From positions 47,170 to 111,169 of the forward strand of contig NZ_JACHWZ010000004.1 in NCBI RefSeq assembly GCF_014191725.1: a stretch of 64,000 nt of DNA, written 5' to 3'. This document shows, piece by piece, positions 44,054-53,216 of this stretch. Within the stretch, counting starts at the first letter, position 1. The number at the start of each line of letters is the position of its first letter. A program made the translations under genes and the position numbers. The DNA comes from Microbulbifer rhizosphaerae. Lineage in GTDB: Bacteria > Pseudomonadota > Gammaproteobacteria > Pseudomonadales > Cellvibrionaceae. Below the pieces are notes generated by a model. That model ran no database searches. It was not told where the DNA came from and saw only the letters and a list, made by a program, of their open reading frames with translations.

Positions 44054-44608
44054 GTGACGCCTATTAACCTTGACAGCAGCGGATCCAAATCCGCTGACTT
44101 GGTCACTGCAGGGCGCATCACCGCGGTTTACGGTGTTCGTGGCTGGGTCAAGGTGCATTCCTATACCGAGCCGATGGACAACATCCTGCAGTTTCCCGAG
44201 TGGTGGCTGCAGGGAGACGACGGTTGGGAGCCCCTGCAGATTGACGGGGGCAGGCGCCACGGCAAGGGCCTGATTGCCCATATCAAAGACGTGGACGACC
44301 GGGACCGGGCTGCCCACTACTGCCAGCGGGACATCGCCATTCGCAGCGACGCCATGCCGCCTCTGGCGGAGGGTGAGTACTATTGGCACCAACTCGAAGG
44401 CCTGCGGGTAGTCAGTGAGTTCGAGGGCCGCAGCTACGATTTCGGCCGTGTCGAACGACTGATGGAAACCGGGGCCAACGATGTGCTGGTAGTGCGCGGT
44501 AAGGAGGGCGAGAGTGAGCGCCTGATTCCCTACCTCCCCGGTGAGTACATTACCGATATCGACCTGGACTCCGGTGTGATCACCGTAGTCTGGGACCCGG
44601 AATTTTAG
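44054..44608 (+). CDS. rimM: Ribosome maturation factor RimM
   Basis: 184 aa. Binds S19 and assists maturation of the 30S head domain. The N-terminal RimM domain ([31 protein letters not shown]) and the C-terminal PRC barrel ([33 protein letters not shown]) are clear. Start is GTG 44054, 16 nt after rpsP. Confidence 0.95.
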   Translation: MTPINLDSSGSKSADLVTAGRITAVYGVRGWVKVHSYTEPMDNILQFPEWWLQGDDGWEPLQIDGGRRHGKGLIAHIKDVDDRDRAAHYCQRDIAIRSDAMPPLAEGEYYWHQLEGLRVVSEFEGRSYDFGRVERLMETGANDVLVVRGKEGESERLIPYLPGEYITDIDLDSGVITVVWDPEF

Positions 44609-44610
44609 CG

Positions 44611-45375
44611 ATGCGCGCCAAGCGCATCGCTCTGGTAAGCATCTTTCCGGAGATGTTTGCCGCTTTGACCGATTACGGGATCACCGGTCGCGCGGTCAAA
44701 GAGGGATTGCTGGAGGTGCGTTGCTGGAATCCGCGGGATTTCACCAGCGACAGGCATCGCACCGTGGACGACCGCCCCTACGGTGGCGGGCCGGGCATGG
44801 TGATGCTGCCGGAGCCACTTTATCAGGCGCTGGGCGAAGCACGAGCCTGGGCCGGGGAAATGGGGCTGGCGCGCACCATCTACCTGTCGCCCCAGGGGCG
44901 GCCGCTGGACCAGGCCGGCGTGGAGCAACTGAGCGAAGCGGGCAATCTGGTGCTGTTGGCAGGGCGTTACGAAGGTGTCGACGAGCGCATTGTCGATATG
45001 CTCGTCGACGAAGAGTGGTCCATCGGCGACTATGTCTTGAGCGGCGGCGAACTGGCCGCGATGGTGGTGGTGGATGCCATCACCCGGCTCATCCCCGGTG
45101 CGCTGGGGCACGACCAGTCGGCGGTGGAGGATTCCTTCGCCCGGGGGCTGCTGGACTGCCCCCACTACACCCGCCCGGAAGAGTACCGGGGCAGGGCGGT
45201 GCCGGATGTTTTACTCTCCGGCAACCACGAGAGAATACGCCGCTGGCGCCTCAAGCAGGCACTGACGCGCACGCAACAGCGACGGCCCGACCTGCTGGAA
45301 CGGCTGGAGCTGGACAGGGAGCAGAAGCAACTGTTGGAGGAAATCCAGCAGGAGTGGAAATCCAAAGAAACTTGA
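44611..45375 (+). CDS. trmD: tRNA (guanine37-N1)-methyltransferase
   Basis: 254 aa. SPOUT methyltransferase that forms m1G37 next to the anticodon and prevents +1 frameshifting. SAM-binding knot residues include [54 protein letters not shown] and the C-terminal [31 protein letters not shown]. The catalytic Asp and Arg-rich segments are complete. It starts 3 nt after rimM. Confidence 0.97.
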   Translation: MRAKRIALVSIFPEMFAALTDYGITGRAVKEGLLEVRCWNPRDFTSDRHRTVDDRPYGGGPGMVMLPEPLYQALGEARAWAGEMGLARTIYLSPQGRPLDQAGVEQLSEAGNLVLLAGRYEGVDERIVDMLVDEEWSIGDYVLSGGELAAMVVVDAITRLIPGALGHDQSAVEDSFARGLLDCPHYTRPEEYRGRAVPDVLLSGNHERIRRWRLKQALTRTQQRRPDLLERLELDREQKQLLEEIQQEWKSKET

Positions 45376-45455
45376 TGTCGGATTCGCCGTGAGGCGGGAG
45401 TAATCCGGTGAACTAGCTGAGAAGCTACACAAATCTGTATTTGGGAGTATTCCAA

Positions 45456-45806
45456 ATGACTAACAAAATTATTCAGCAACTGGAACAGGAACAGCTGAAA
45501 AGCGAAGTTCCCGCCTTTGCTCCGGGCGACACCGTGGTCGTTCAGGTAAAGGTAAAAGAAGGTAACCGCGAGCGTCTGCAGGCGTTCGAGGGTGTGGTGA
45601 TTGGCAAGCGCAACCGCGGCTTGAACTCCTCCTTCACCGTGCGCAAGATCTCCCACGGCGTGGGCGTGGAGCGCACCTTCCAGACCCACAGCCCGCTGGT
45701 GGACAGCGTCCAGGTCAAGCGCCGGGGCGACGTGCGCCAGGCCAAGCTGTACTACCTGCGCAACCTCACAGGCAAGGCTGCTCGTATCAAGGAAAAGCTC
45801 AACTGA
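45456..45806 (+). CDS. rplS: 50S ribosomal protein L19
   Basis: 116 aa. Located at the 30S-50S interface. [59 protein letters not shown] and the C-terminal [27 protein letters not shown] are hallmarks. Start ATG 45456. A strong terminator follows, ending the rpsP operon. Confidence 0.97.
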   Translation: MTNKIIQQLEQEQLKSEVPAFAPGDTVVVQVKVKEGNRERLQAFEGVVIGKRNRGLNSSFTVRKISHGVGVERTFQTHSPLVDSVQVKRRGDVRQAKLYYLRNLTGKAARIKEKLN

Positions 45807-45828
45807 GTCTTTCCCGCGACATGCGCAA

Positions 45829-45860
45829 AAGCCGGAGCAGCGATGCTCCGGCTTTTTTTT
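45829..45860 (+). terminator. Rho-independent terminator of the rpsP operon
   Basis: AGCCGGAGCA-gcga-TGCTCCGGCT followed by TTTTTTT. Stem of 10 bp. Confidence 0.92.
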
Positions 45861-45882
45861 ATGATGCACGAATCACCCGGCT

Positions 45883-45908
45883 CCCCTCTCCCGCTTACGG
45901 GAGAGGGG
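45883..45908. repeat. Palindromic hairpin, family E (copy 1)
   Basis: CCCCTCTCCCG-ctta-CGGGAGAGGGG, a simple GC-rich hairpin. A sister copy is at 54715-54739. This CCCTCTCCC/GGGAGAGGG type is widespread in proteobacterial intergenic DNA. The rest of the 270-bp gap before dsbC shows no gene. Confidence 0.75.
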
Positions 45909-46079
45909 TTGGAGAGGGTTCAAGGGTGCAGGCGTTGCGGAGCATTTCATGGTGCCGAGAGGTGGGATATGTTAAAACACGCCAAGCGAGGCATTTGTTG
46001 CCAACCGGTGCCATACTGGCGGGAACCGGCAGCTGCCGCACAAGTCGAAGCCTACAAGCAGACCAAGGAGCTATCGAGA

Positions 46080-46826
46080 ATGATCCTTTTCAATAAGCCG
46101 CTGATGATGATCGGCGCGCTGCTCGCCCTGTTGGGACAGGGGGCCTACGGAGCAGTGGACGCGGAAGTGGCCAAAAACATCAAGGCGCGCCTTCACGCTG
46201 CCAATCCCAAGGCCAGTTACGGCGAGGTGCGTGAGAGCCCGATCAGTGGCCTGTATGAAGTGGAAGTGGACGGGAGCAGCACACTCTTCGTCTCCAAAGA
46301 TGGCGGCCACTTCGTATTCGGCGACCTGTACCAGGTTGGAAGCGGTTCCCTGGTCAATCTCTCCGAAGAACGCCGCACCAAGCAGCGAGTCGAGGTGATG
46401 GAAGAGCAGGATCTGGGCGAAATGATCGTCTTCTCCCCGAAGGGCGAGACAAAGGCCCATATCTACGTGTTTACCGATGTGGACTGCGGCTATTGCCGCA
46501 AGCTGCACCAGGACGTGCCGGAGCTGAACAGGCGCGGTATCGAAGTGCGCTACCTGGCCTTCCCCCGGGCCGGCCTGAACTCCCTGGGGTATCGCAAGAT
46601 CGCCACTGCCTGGTGTGCCGAAGACCGCAACAAAACCCTGACCGCGCTGAAAAACCGCGAGAACGTGTCGCTGGATGTCTGTAAGAACAACCCCGTGGCT
46701 AAACAGTACAAGCTGGGCAATGAAGTGTTCGATGTGCGCGGCACCCCCACCATCGTAATGCAGGACGGCACCGTTGTGCCCGGCTACCTGCCTCCGGACA
46801 CCATGGTGAAAGCGCTCGGTATCTGA
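46080..46826 (+). CDS. dsbC: Thiol:disulfide interchange protein DsbC
   Basis: About 248 aa. Periplasmic disulfide isomerase that reshuffles wrong disulfides. The signal peptide is 1-24 (ending GAYGA). An N-terminal dimerisation domain (about 25-90) and a thioredoxin domain with active site Cys136-Gly-Tyr-Cys139 and cis-Pro loop (VRGTPTIVM) follow. Another Cys pair (CAEDR... VCKNN) fits DsbC. Start ATG 46080 follows AAGGAGC. The frame from 45843 begins inside the terminator. xerD, commonly just upstream, is absent here. Confidence 0.93.
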   Translation: MILFNKPLMMIGALLALLGQGAYGAVDAEVAKNIKARLHAANPKASYGEVRESPISGLYEVEVDGSSTLFVSKDGGHFVFGDLYQVGSGSLVNLSEERRTKQRVEVMEEQDLGEMIVFSPKGETKAHIYVFTDVDCGYCRKLHQDVPELNRRGIEVRYLAFPRAGLNSLGYRKIATAWCAEDRNKTLTALKNRENVSLDVCKNNPVAKQYKLGNEVFDVRGTPTIVMQDGTVVPGYLPPDTMVKALGI

Positions 46827-46900
46827 GTGAAGGGTTGGTCAGCGGCTGCTTTCCTGTCCGCTGGCCACCTGCCGCCAAGCACTATCGCTGTGCAATTTTA

Positions 46901-46930
46901 TTGACATTTCTCCCCATCCCTCAGTATGGT
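46901..46930 (+). promoter_or_regulatory. Candidate sigma-70 promoter for hom
   Basis: TTGACA (46901-46906), 18-bp spacer, TATGGT (46925-46930), in an AT-richer stretch 60 nt before hom. No leader peptide with Thr/Ile codons was found, so no attenuator is proposed. Confidence 0.6.
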
Positions 46931-46991
46931 TGTCGTCCTTTTATCGTCTTTCACACCATTTATTGCGCTGTAACCCGCGCGGAGGGAAGTT

Positions 46992-48359
46992 GTGAGCGCA
47001 CCCGTCCAAGAGACCACCGAACAGGCAGCCCAGCGGCAGAAACCCCAGTCCCCCCGGCGCGCGGTGCGCATCGGTATTTGTGGCCTGGGCACCGTCGGCA
47101 GCGGCACCGTTAATGTCCTGGCGCGCAACGCCGAACAGATTGCCGCGCGCTGCGGCCGCGCGGTGGAAATAGTGCAGATCGGCGCCCGCCGTGACAACCC
47201 GGCCTGTGACACCAGCGCACTGAACGTCACCAGGGAAATTTTCGATGTCGCCGCCAATCCCGAAGTGGATATCCTGGTGGAACTGGTCGGTGGCACCACC
47301 GTGGCCCGGGAGCTGGTGCTCGCGGCGATCGCCAACGGCAAGCACATCGTCACCGCCAACAAGGCGCTGATCGCCGAGCACGGCAACGAACTGTTTGCCG
47401 CCGCCACAGAGATGGGCGTGACCATTGCCTATGAAGCCGCGGTGGCCGGCGGTATCCCAATTATCAAATCCCTGCGCGAGGGCCTGGTGGGCAACCGTAT
47501 CCAGTGGCTGGCGGGGATTATCAACGGTACAGGCAACTACATCCTCACCGAGATGCGCGACAAGGGCCGCAGCTTTGCCGAGGCCTTGGCCCAGGCGCAG
47601 CAACTGGGCTACGCAGAGGCGGACCCCACCTTCGATGTGGAGGGCATAGACGCGGCCCACAAGCTGGTGATCATGGCCTCCCTAGCCTTCGGCATACCGC
47701 TGGCCTTCGACAAGGTCTATACGGAAGGCATCAGCGGCATCTCCAGCGAGGATATCCGCTACGCGGACGAACTGGGTTACCGGATCAAGCACCTGGGTAT
47801 CGCCCGGCGCACCGAGCAGGGGGTGGAGCTGCGCGTGCACCCCACACTGATCCCCCAGCGGCGCCTGATCGCCAATGTAAACGGGGTGATGAATGCGGTG
47901 CTGGTCAACGGCGACGCCGTGGGCCCGACCCTCTATTACGGCGCCGGCGCCGGCGCCGAGGCCACCGCCTCCGCGGTGATCGCCGATATCGTGGATGTGG
48001 CGCGCACCCTGGAGGCCTTCCCGGACCAGCGGGTGCCCGCGGCGGGAGTGGCTCCGGGCAATCAGAATGGTGCCAGTGTCCTGCCCATGGACGAAGTGGT
48101 CACCAGCTACTACCTGCGCATCTCCGCCCAGGACAAGCCTGGGGTCATGTCCCAGGTGGCGAAAATCTGCAGCGATCAGGGCATCAGCATCGAGGCCCTG
48201 ATCCAGCACGAGCCTGCCGAGGGCAAGGCCCTGGTGCCGGTGGTGATTCTCACCAGCCGCGCCAAGGAAGCCCGTTTGCGCGAGGCGGTGGCACAGATAG
48301 AGACCCTGGATACCGTCGAGGGCGAGGTGGTGCGCATTCGTGTGGAGCCGCTGGGTTAG
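46992..48359 (+). CDS. hom: Homoserine dehydrogenase
   Basis: 455 aa. NAD(P)H-dependent reduction of aspartate semialdehyde to homoserine, the branch point to threonine and methionine. Features are an N-terminal Rossmann domain (IGICGLGTVGSGTVNVL), VTANKALIAEHG, the substrate domain with GGIPIIKSLREGLVGNRIQWLAGIINGTGNYIL and FDVEGIDAAHKL, and a C-terminal ACT domain (KPGVMSQVAKICSDQGISIEALIQ) for feedback by threonine. The N-terminus carries about 20 extra Gln/Pro-rich residues. GTG start. thrC follows. Confidence 0.96.
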   Translation: MSAPVQETTEQAAQRQKPQSPRRAVRIGICGLGTVGSGTVNVLARNAEQIAARCGRAVEIVQIGARRDNPACDTSALNVTREIFDVAANPEVDILVELVGGTTVARELVLAAIANGKHIVTANKALIAEHGNELFAAATEMGVTIAYEAAVAGGIPIIKSLREGLVGNRIQWLAGIINGTGNYILTEMRDKGRSFAEALAQAQQLGYAEADPTFDVEGIDAAHKLVIMASLAFGIPLAFDKVYTEGISGISSEDIRYADELGYRIKHLGIARRTEQGVELRVHPTLIPQRRLIANVNGVMNAVLVNGDAVGPTLYYGAGAGAEATASAVIADIVDVARTLEAFPDQRVPAAGVAPGNQNGASVLPMDEVVTSYYLRISAQDKPGVMSQVAKICSDQGISIEALIQHEPAEGKALVPVVILTSRAKEARLREAVAQIETLDTVEGEVVRIRVEPLG

Positions 48360-48366
48360 CCCGGAA

Positions 48367-48408
48367 GCGCCGAGCTCCAGCTCGGCTTGCGGGCCCCAGG
48401 CCCGCTTG
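48367..48408. repeat. Palindromic repeat, family D (copy 3) after hom
   Basis: GCCGAGC-tcca-GCTCGGC and GCGGGCC-cca-GGCCCGC hairpins right behind the hom stop, in the reverse orientation to copies 1 and 2. Confidence 0.65.
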
Positions 48409-48437
48409 GTGACCCCTGCGGATTAAGAAATCTTTCC

Positions 48438-48513
48438 TGTAGGAGCGGCTGTTAGCCGCGATCGAGCTCGCAGAATTCCAACAGCCCGATCGCGGCCAGC
48501 GGCCGCTCCTACA
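48438..48513. repeat. Palindromic repeat, family A (copy A7)
   Basis: TGTAGGAGCGGCTGTTAGCC with GCGATCG, then CGATCGCGGCCAGCGGCCGC and TCCTACA. The left inner arm has point changes (CTGTTAG for CCGTTGG) that are not compensated on the right. Between hom and thrC. Confidence 0.82.
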
Positions 48514-48547
48514 AATAAATTTTCAGCTTTTTCAGAATCAAAATACC

Positions 48548-49939
48548 GTGAAATACATCAGTACCCGCGGCCGCGCGCCGTCCCTTTCCTTTGCCGATAC
48601 CGTACTCACCGGCCTCGCCAGCGACGGCGGCCTCTATGTGCCGGAATCCCTGCCGAAATTTTCCGTAGAGGAAATCCGCGGGATGGCGGGGCTCGACTAC
48701 CGCGAGCTGGCCTTTCGGATTATTCAGCCGTTTGTCGGCGAAGACCTCAGTGACGAAGAGCTGCGTGAAATCATCCAGCGTTCCTATAAAAATTTCCGCC
48801 ACAGCGCCGTGGCGCCGCTGGTACAGACGGATACCAACGAGTGGATCCTGGAGCTGTTCCACGGCCCCACTCTGGCGTTCAAGGACTTCGCACTGCAGTT
48901 TCTCGGCCAGCTGTTCGACCACCTGTTGAAAAAACGCGGCGAGCGGGTGGTGGTGATGGGGGCCACCTCCGGCGATACCGGCTCTGCGGCCATCGAGGGC
49001 TGTCGCCACTGCGACAACATCGATATTTTTATCCTGCACCCGCACAACCGGGTATCGGAGGTTCAGCGCCGGCAGATGACCACGGTACTGTCGGACAATG
49101 TGTTCAATATCGCCCTGGAAGGCAACTTCGACGACTGCCAGAACATGGTTAAAGCCAGCTTCGCCGACCAGTCCTTCCTGCCGGACGGACGGCGCCTGGT
49201 GGCGGTCAACTCCATCAACTGGGCGCGCATCATGGCGCAGATCGTCTATTATTTCTACGCCGCGGTGAACCTGGGCGCGCCGGAAAAGACGGTGAACTTC
49301 TCCGTGCCCACCGGAAACTTCGGCGATATTTTTGCCGGCTACCTGGCGCGGCAGATGGGCCTTCCCATCGACCAACTGGTGATCGCCACCAACGCCAACG
49401 ATATTCTGCATCGCTGCATCAGCGACAACGACCACTCTCCAAAACCGCTGGTGCACAGCCTGTCACCGAGCATGGATATTATGGTGTCGAGCAATTTCGA
49501 GCGCCTGCTGTTCGATCTCTACGACCGCGACGGCGAAGCGGTGGCGGCATTGCTTGCCGATCGCAGTGCGCCCATGCACCTGAAAGAGGGGGCGCTGAAA
49601 AAGGCGCGGGAGGTCTTTTCCTCCCACCGGCAGGACGACCTGCGCACCGTGGAGGTGATTCGCGAGATGTTCGAGTCCAGTGAATACCTGCTGGACCCGC
49701 ACACCGCCATCGGTGTGGAGGCCGCACGGCGGCAGCGCAAGTCGAGCCAGCAGCCCATGGTTTGCCTCTCCACCGCCCATCCGGCAAAATTCCCGGAAGC
49801 AGTGGCCCGCGCACTGCCAACGCAAAAGATCCCCCTGCCGACGCACATGCAGGGCCTGTTCGAACGCGAGGAACGGATGCGGGTACTGCCCAACGACTTG
49901 GCGAAGGTCCACGAATTTATCGCGACCGCGCTGGCGTAA
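48548..49939 (+). CDS. thrC: Threonine synthase
   Basis: 463 aa. PLP-dependent conversion of O-phosphohomoserine to threonine. The PLP Lys is in LAFKDFALQFLGQ (about residue 113). ATSGDTGSAAIEG, VNSINWARIMAQIVYYFYA and SVPTGNFGDIFAGYLARQMG match the gammaproteobacterial long form. The start is GTG. Directly follows hom, separated by D and A repeats, and probably shares its promoter. Confidence 0.96.
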   Translation: MKYISTRGRAPSLSFADTVLTGLASDGGLYVPESLPKFSVEEIRGMAGLDYRELAFRIIQPFVGEDLSDEELREIIQRSYKNFRHSAVAPLVQTDTNEWILELFHGPTLAFKDFALQFLGQLFDHLLKKRGERVVVMGATSGDTGSAAIEGCRHCDNIDIFILHPHNRVSEVQRRQMTTVLSDNVFNIALEGNFDDCQNMVKASFADQSFLPDGRRLVAVNSINWARIMAQIVYYFYAAVNLGAPEKTVNFSVPTGNFGDIFAGYLARQMGLPIDQLVIATNANDILHRCISDNDHSPKPLVHSLSPSMDIMVSSNFERLLFDLYDRDGEAVAALLADRSAPMHLKEGALKKAREVFSSHRQDDLRTVEVIREMFESSEYLLDPHTAIGVEAARRQRKSSQQPMVCLSTAHPAKFPEAVARALPTQKIPLPTHMQGLFEREERMRVLPNDLAKVHEFIATALA

Positions 49940-49943
49940 CCGG

Positions 49944-49988
49944 ACCGCGGAGCTATTTACCTGAGGGCCGCAGGCCCGCCATTTGCGG
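49944..49988. repeat. Degenerate family D repeat after thrC
   Basis: ACCGCGGAGCT followed by GGGCC-gca-GGCCC. Lacks the second half of the GAGCTC hairpin. The remaining sequence to recJ (49989-50059) shows nothing. Confidence 0.45.
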
Positions 49989-50059
49989 GACGAGCCGGTG
50001 CGGAGCCCATCGCGACAAGCATTTGCTGTTGCTTCCGAACCAATAACAAGCTCTAAAAC

Positions 50060-51787
50060 ATGAATAAAAAAATTCAGCGACGGCCAGTGGACTTCTCCAC
50101 TGGCCGTTTTGCTTCTGATACCCCGAAAATTCTCCAGCGGGTCCTACTCGGTCGCGGTGTTGCCAGTGAGGCACAGTTGGACCACCGTCTGGCGAAGCTG
50201 TACCCGCCCGAGTCCATGCGGGGCGTGGAAAGGGCGGTGGCGCTGCTGGTGGAGGCGGTGCGCGCGCAGAGGAAAATCCTGATCGTCGGCGATTTCGATG
50301 CCGACGGCGCCACCAGCAGCACCCTGGCGGTGCTGGCGCTCGGCGCCATGGGCGCGCAGTCGGTGGAATTCCTGGTGCCCAACCGCTTCGATTACGGCTA
50401 CGGCCTGACACCGGAAATCGTCGAAGTGGCAGTGGACTACCGGCCCGATCTGCTGATTACGGTGGACAACGGCATCAGCAGCATTGAAGGCGTGGCCGCG
50501 GCCAGGGCCGCGGGCATGACGGTGATCGTCACCGACCACCATTTGCCCGGGTCGCAATTGCCGGACGCGGATGCCATCGTCAATCCGAACCAGCCCGGCT
50601 GTGATTTTCCGAGCAAGAACCTGGCCGGCGTCGGGGTGATTTTCTACCTGTTGAGCCGTTTGCGCAGTGCGCTGGACAAGTGCGGCTGGTTTGCTGAAAG
50701 TGGCATTGCCGCGCCGAATATGGCCGAGTACCTGGACCTGGTGGCCCTGGGTACGGTGGCGGACCTGGTGCCCCTGGATCACAACAACCGCATCCTGGTG
50801 CACCAGGGTATAGCGCGCATCCGCGCCGGTCGCTGCCGCCCGGGTATCAGTGCCCTTCTGGAAGTGGCCGGTCGCGACCAGCGCAAACTGTCCACCACCG
50901 ATATCGGCTTTATCCTCGGTCCGCGCATCAATGCCGCCGGGCGCCTGGACGATATAGGCACCGGCATTCGCTGCCTGCTGAGCCGGGACCCGGTTGAGGC
51001 CCGCGATCTGGCGGCGGAACTGGACGGATTGAACCGGGACCGCAAGGCGATAGAGCAGGGCATGCAGCGGGAGGCCATGGCGGCGCTGGAAAAGTTGCAG
51101 CTCGAGGGCGAAATCCCCTGGAGCCTGTGTCTCTACGACGAGAACTGGCACCAGGGCGTGGTGGGGATTCTCGCCAGCCGGATCAAGGAAAAATTCCACC
51201 GCCCTGTCATCGCCTTTGCCGAAGGGGACAATGGTTTGATCAAGGGTTCGGCGCGCTCCATTCCCGGTCTGCACATTCGCGACGCGCTGAGTGATGTGGC
51301 GGCCGCGGATCCGGACCTGATCGACAAGTTCGGCGGCCACGCCATGGCCGCGGGTTTGAGCCTGCCCGCAGAAAACTTAGCGGCCTTTACCGACGCCTTC
51401 GAAATGGCGGTGCGCAACCGCCTGAGCGAATCGCAACTGGAAGCGGTGATCGATACCGACGGCGAACTGGAAGCGGTGGAATTCAGTCTGCACACCGCCG
51501 CGCTGCTGCGCAACTGCGCACCCTGGGGGCAGGCGTTTCCGGAGCCGGTGTTCGACGGTGAATTCCTGCTGCTGCAACAGCGCATCGTCGGCGATCGCCA
51601 CCTGAAAATGGTGGTGGCCCCGGTCGCCGAGCCCCAGCGGGCCCTGGACGCCATCGCCTTCAATGTGGACACGGACCAGTGGCCGCAGCCGGCGGAAAAA
51701 ATTCTCCTGGCCTACAAGCTGGATATCAACGAATATCGCGGGCGCGAATCACTTCAGTTGCTGGTAAGCCATCTGCAGCCCGCTTGA
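50060..51787 (+). CDS. recJ: Single-stranded-DNA-specific exonuclease RecJ
   Basis: 575 aa. 5'-3' exonuclease in recombination and mismatch repair. DHH phosphoesterase motifs: ILIVGDFDADGATSSTLAVLAL (motif I), LLITVDNGISSIEGV (II), VIVTDHHLPGSQLPDADAIVNPNQ (III, DHH) and LVALGTVADLVPL. DHHA1 motif KFGGHAMAAGLSL near residue 420, then an OB fold. Length is normal. In many gammaproteobacteria prfB and lysS follow directly. Here a 3-kb block intervenes. Confidence 0.96.
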   Translation: MNKKIQRRPVDFSTGRFASDTPKILQRVLLGRGVASEAQLDHRLAKLYPPESMRGVERAVALLVEAVRAQRKILIVGDFDADGATSSTLAVLALGAMGAQSVEFLVPNRFDYGYGLTPEIVEVAVDYRPDLLITVDNGISSIEGVAAARAAGMTVIVTDHHLPGSQLPDADAIVNPNQPGCDFPSKNLAGVGVIFYLLSRLRSALDKCGWFAESGIAAPNMAEYLDLVALGTVADLVPLDHNNRILVHQGIARIRAGRCRPGISALLEVAGRDQRKLSTTDIGFILGPRINAAGRLDDIGTGIRCLLSRDPVEARDLAAELDGLNRDRKAIEQGMQREAMAALEKLQLEGEIPWSLCLYDENWHQGVVGILASRIKEKFHRPVIAFAEGDNGLIKGSARSIPGLHIRDALSDVAAADPDLIDKFGGHAMAAGLSLPAENLAAFTDAFEMAVRNRLSESQLEAVIDTDGELEAVEFSLHTAALLRNCAPWGQAFPEPVFDGEFLLLQQRIVGDRHLKMVVAPVAEPQRALDAIAFNVDTDQWPQPAEKILLAYKLDINEYRGRESLQLLVSHLQPA

Positions 51788-51803
51788 TACACGTTTCGTC
51801 GTT

Positions 51804-51968
51804 CCGGCGCCCACGCTGATCATGAGTTTGGAGTCTGTATTTGCCCTGTTCGCGGGCTGGCTGTTCCTGAACGAATTGCTGAGTGTGGAAAAACTGATAG
51901 GCTGCGAGCTGATGCTCGCCGGTATGCCGGCGAGCCACTACGGTAACCACACGGGGAGCCACCATTGA
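51804..51968 (+). pseudogene. Remnant of a DMT/EamA-type transporter C-terminus
   Basis: The frame through 51804-51968 reads PAPTLIMSLESVFALFAGWL, then FLNELLSVEKLIGCELMLAG. This resembles the last two helices of EamA transporters (xAPTxAxxxxSLEPVFAALxGWLxLGE...GxxLILAG). Only about 45 residues remain and the rest of the gene is missing, so it is a decayed fragment. It may still have an ATG at 51822 giving a 48-aa peptide. Its end overlaps the TTG start of the LysE gene. Confidence 0.6.
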
Positions 51969-52591
51969 TTGACTTGTCCGCCCTGGCGTTGTTTGTGCCC
52001 ACGTTCTTTTTTGTCTCCGTCACCCCGGGGATGTGCATGACCCTGGCGCTGACCATGGGCATGACCTTCGGCGTGCGCCGCACCCTGTGGATGATGGTCG
52101 GCGAGCTGGCGGGCGTGGCGCTGGTGGCGGTTTCCGCGGTGGCGGGCATCGCCGCGGTGATGCTGCAGTATCCGGCGGCCTTCCAACTGTTCAAATACCT
52201 CGGCGGCGCCTATCTGGCCTGGCTGGGAATCCAGATGTGGCGCGCGCGAGGCGGTATGGCGATGGTTCCGGCGGAAGAGAGTGAAACGCCCGCTCCGCCG
52301 CGCCGCGCGCTGGCGGCCCAGGGATTCGTGACCGCGGTGGCCAACCCCAAGGGGTGGGCGTTCTTTATCGCACTGTTGCCCCCCTTTCTCAACGACAGTT
52401 CCCCGCTGGCACCGCAGTTGGCAGTACTGGTTGCTATTATTCTGCTGTTGGAGACACTGTGCCTGCTGATTTACGCCAGTGGCGGGAGCACCCTCAGCCG
52501 CCTGTTACACCGCGGTGAAAATGTGCGCCTGGTAAACCGTATCGTCGGCACCCTGATGCTGGTGGTCGGAGGCTGGCTGGCTTTTGGCTAA
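51965..52591 (+). CDS. LysE-family amino acid exporter
   Basis: 208 aa, six hydrophobic helices, LysE/RhtB superfamily. LFVPTFFFVSVTPGMCMTLALTMGMTFGVRRTLWMMVGELAGV is the conserved first helix and loop (PGP-like PGM). YLGGAYLAWLGIQMWRARGG and AQGFVTAVANPKGWAFFIALLPPFL (NPK motif) follow. Exports amino acids or related solutes, and the substrate is unknown. The TTG start at 51965 has GGGGAGCC upstream and overlaps the EamA remnant by 4 nt. Confidence 0.88.
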   Translation: MIDLSALALFVPTFFFVSVTPGMCMTLALTMGMTFGVRRTLWMMVGELAGVALVAVSAVAGIAAVMLQYPAAFQLFKYLGGAYLAWLGIQMWRARGGMAMVPAEESETPAPPRRALAAQGFVTAVANPKGWAFFIALLPPFLNDSSPLAPQLAVLVAIILLLETLCLLIYASGGSTLSRLLHRGENVRLVNRIVGTLMLVVGGWLAFG

Positions 52592-52609
52592 ACGGAGGAA
52601 GCCCGATCG

Positions 52610-53035
52610 ATGAAAAAATACCTTTTACCGCTGCTGTTGATCCTGGCGATAACCGCCTGCGACCAGGGAGAACGCAAGAAAACCGCAGCCGGCGCCACCG
52701 CCGGACAGCCAACCGTCGATGACGAGAAACCGGCGGTGCGGCCGGAGGAGTTGATCTGGGTATTCGAGGCGCGCGGCAGCCGTCAGTGCGAGGGCGGCGG
52801 TACCACCCTCGACGAAAGCAGCGGAAAACTGACCGGCAACGGTGTGGAGGTGCAGGAATCCCACTGCGCCGCCCGCACCGACCGCATGTATCCCAGTGTG
52901 TGCGGGGGGGCCACCGGGGACATCCTCCTGCACCTGGTCAGCAAGAAATCCCTGGACGCGGCCCTGGAGCTGGGTTTCGACCCGGCAGACCAGATCCAGT
53001 ACGAGCGCGGGAGCTGTCCGGACAACAGGGCCTGA
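52610..53035 (+). CDS. Putative lipoprotein of unknown function
   Basis: 141 aa. The signal peptide with lipobox (ILAITAC, Cys about residue 20) predicts lipid anchoring. A Lys/Ala/Thr linker (21-45) and a compact domain follow, with EELIWVFEARGSRQCEGGG, VEVQESHCAARTDRMYPSVCGGATGDILLHLVSKKSLDAALELGFDP and SCPDNRA. Four Cys in the domain (two likely disulfides) fit the periplasm. No family recognised. 18 nt after the LysE gene, so probably same mRNA. Confidence 0.7.
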   Translation: MKKYLLPLLLILAITACDQGERKKTAAGATAGQPTVDDEKPAVRPEELIWVFEARGSRQCEGGGTTLDESSGKLTGNGVEVQESHCAARTDRMYPSVCGGATGDILLHLVSKKSLDAALELGFDPADQIQYERGSCPDNRA

Positions 53036-53150
53036 CTTCTCAAGCCGATTGTGCCGGAGTCTCTATCGGGGCTTGGCGGCGGAGATTCACCGGAAAATTG
53101 CCGCCCGATGCCCGCCGGCGAGCAGCGGATCCCGATTGCTTCCGGGACGC

Positions 53151-53181
53151 TTGACCTTCCTCTTGCGGTAATCTTTATCCT
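53151..53181 (+). promoter_or_regulatory. Candidate CueR-type operator/promoter
   Basis: TTGACCTTCCTCTTGC followed by GGTAATCTTTATCCT. The left part equals the classic CueR operator/-35 (TTGACCTTCC-CTTGC). A -10 (TATCCT, 53176-53181) gives the long 19-bp spacer typical of MerR-family promoters. The right half (expected GGAAGGT) is degenerate. Located 36 nt before the regulator gene, suggesting autoregulation. Confidence 0.5.
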
Positions 53182-53216
53182 CCTGCATCGTAAGTGACAC
53201 TGATGTGGGAGGTTTT

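Noticed and set aside
45843-46079. N-terminal 79-residue extension of DsbC
   Set aside because: It would start inside a Rho-independent terminator and read an intergenic hairpin. The signal peptide begins at 46080.
46867-46991. Threonine attenuator leader peptide before hom
   Set aside because: No short frame rich in Thr/Ile codons with a following terminator was seen.
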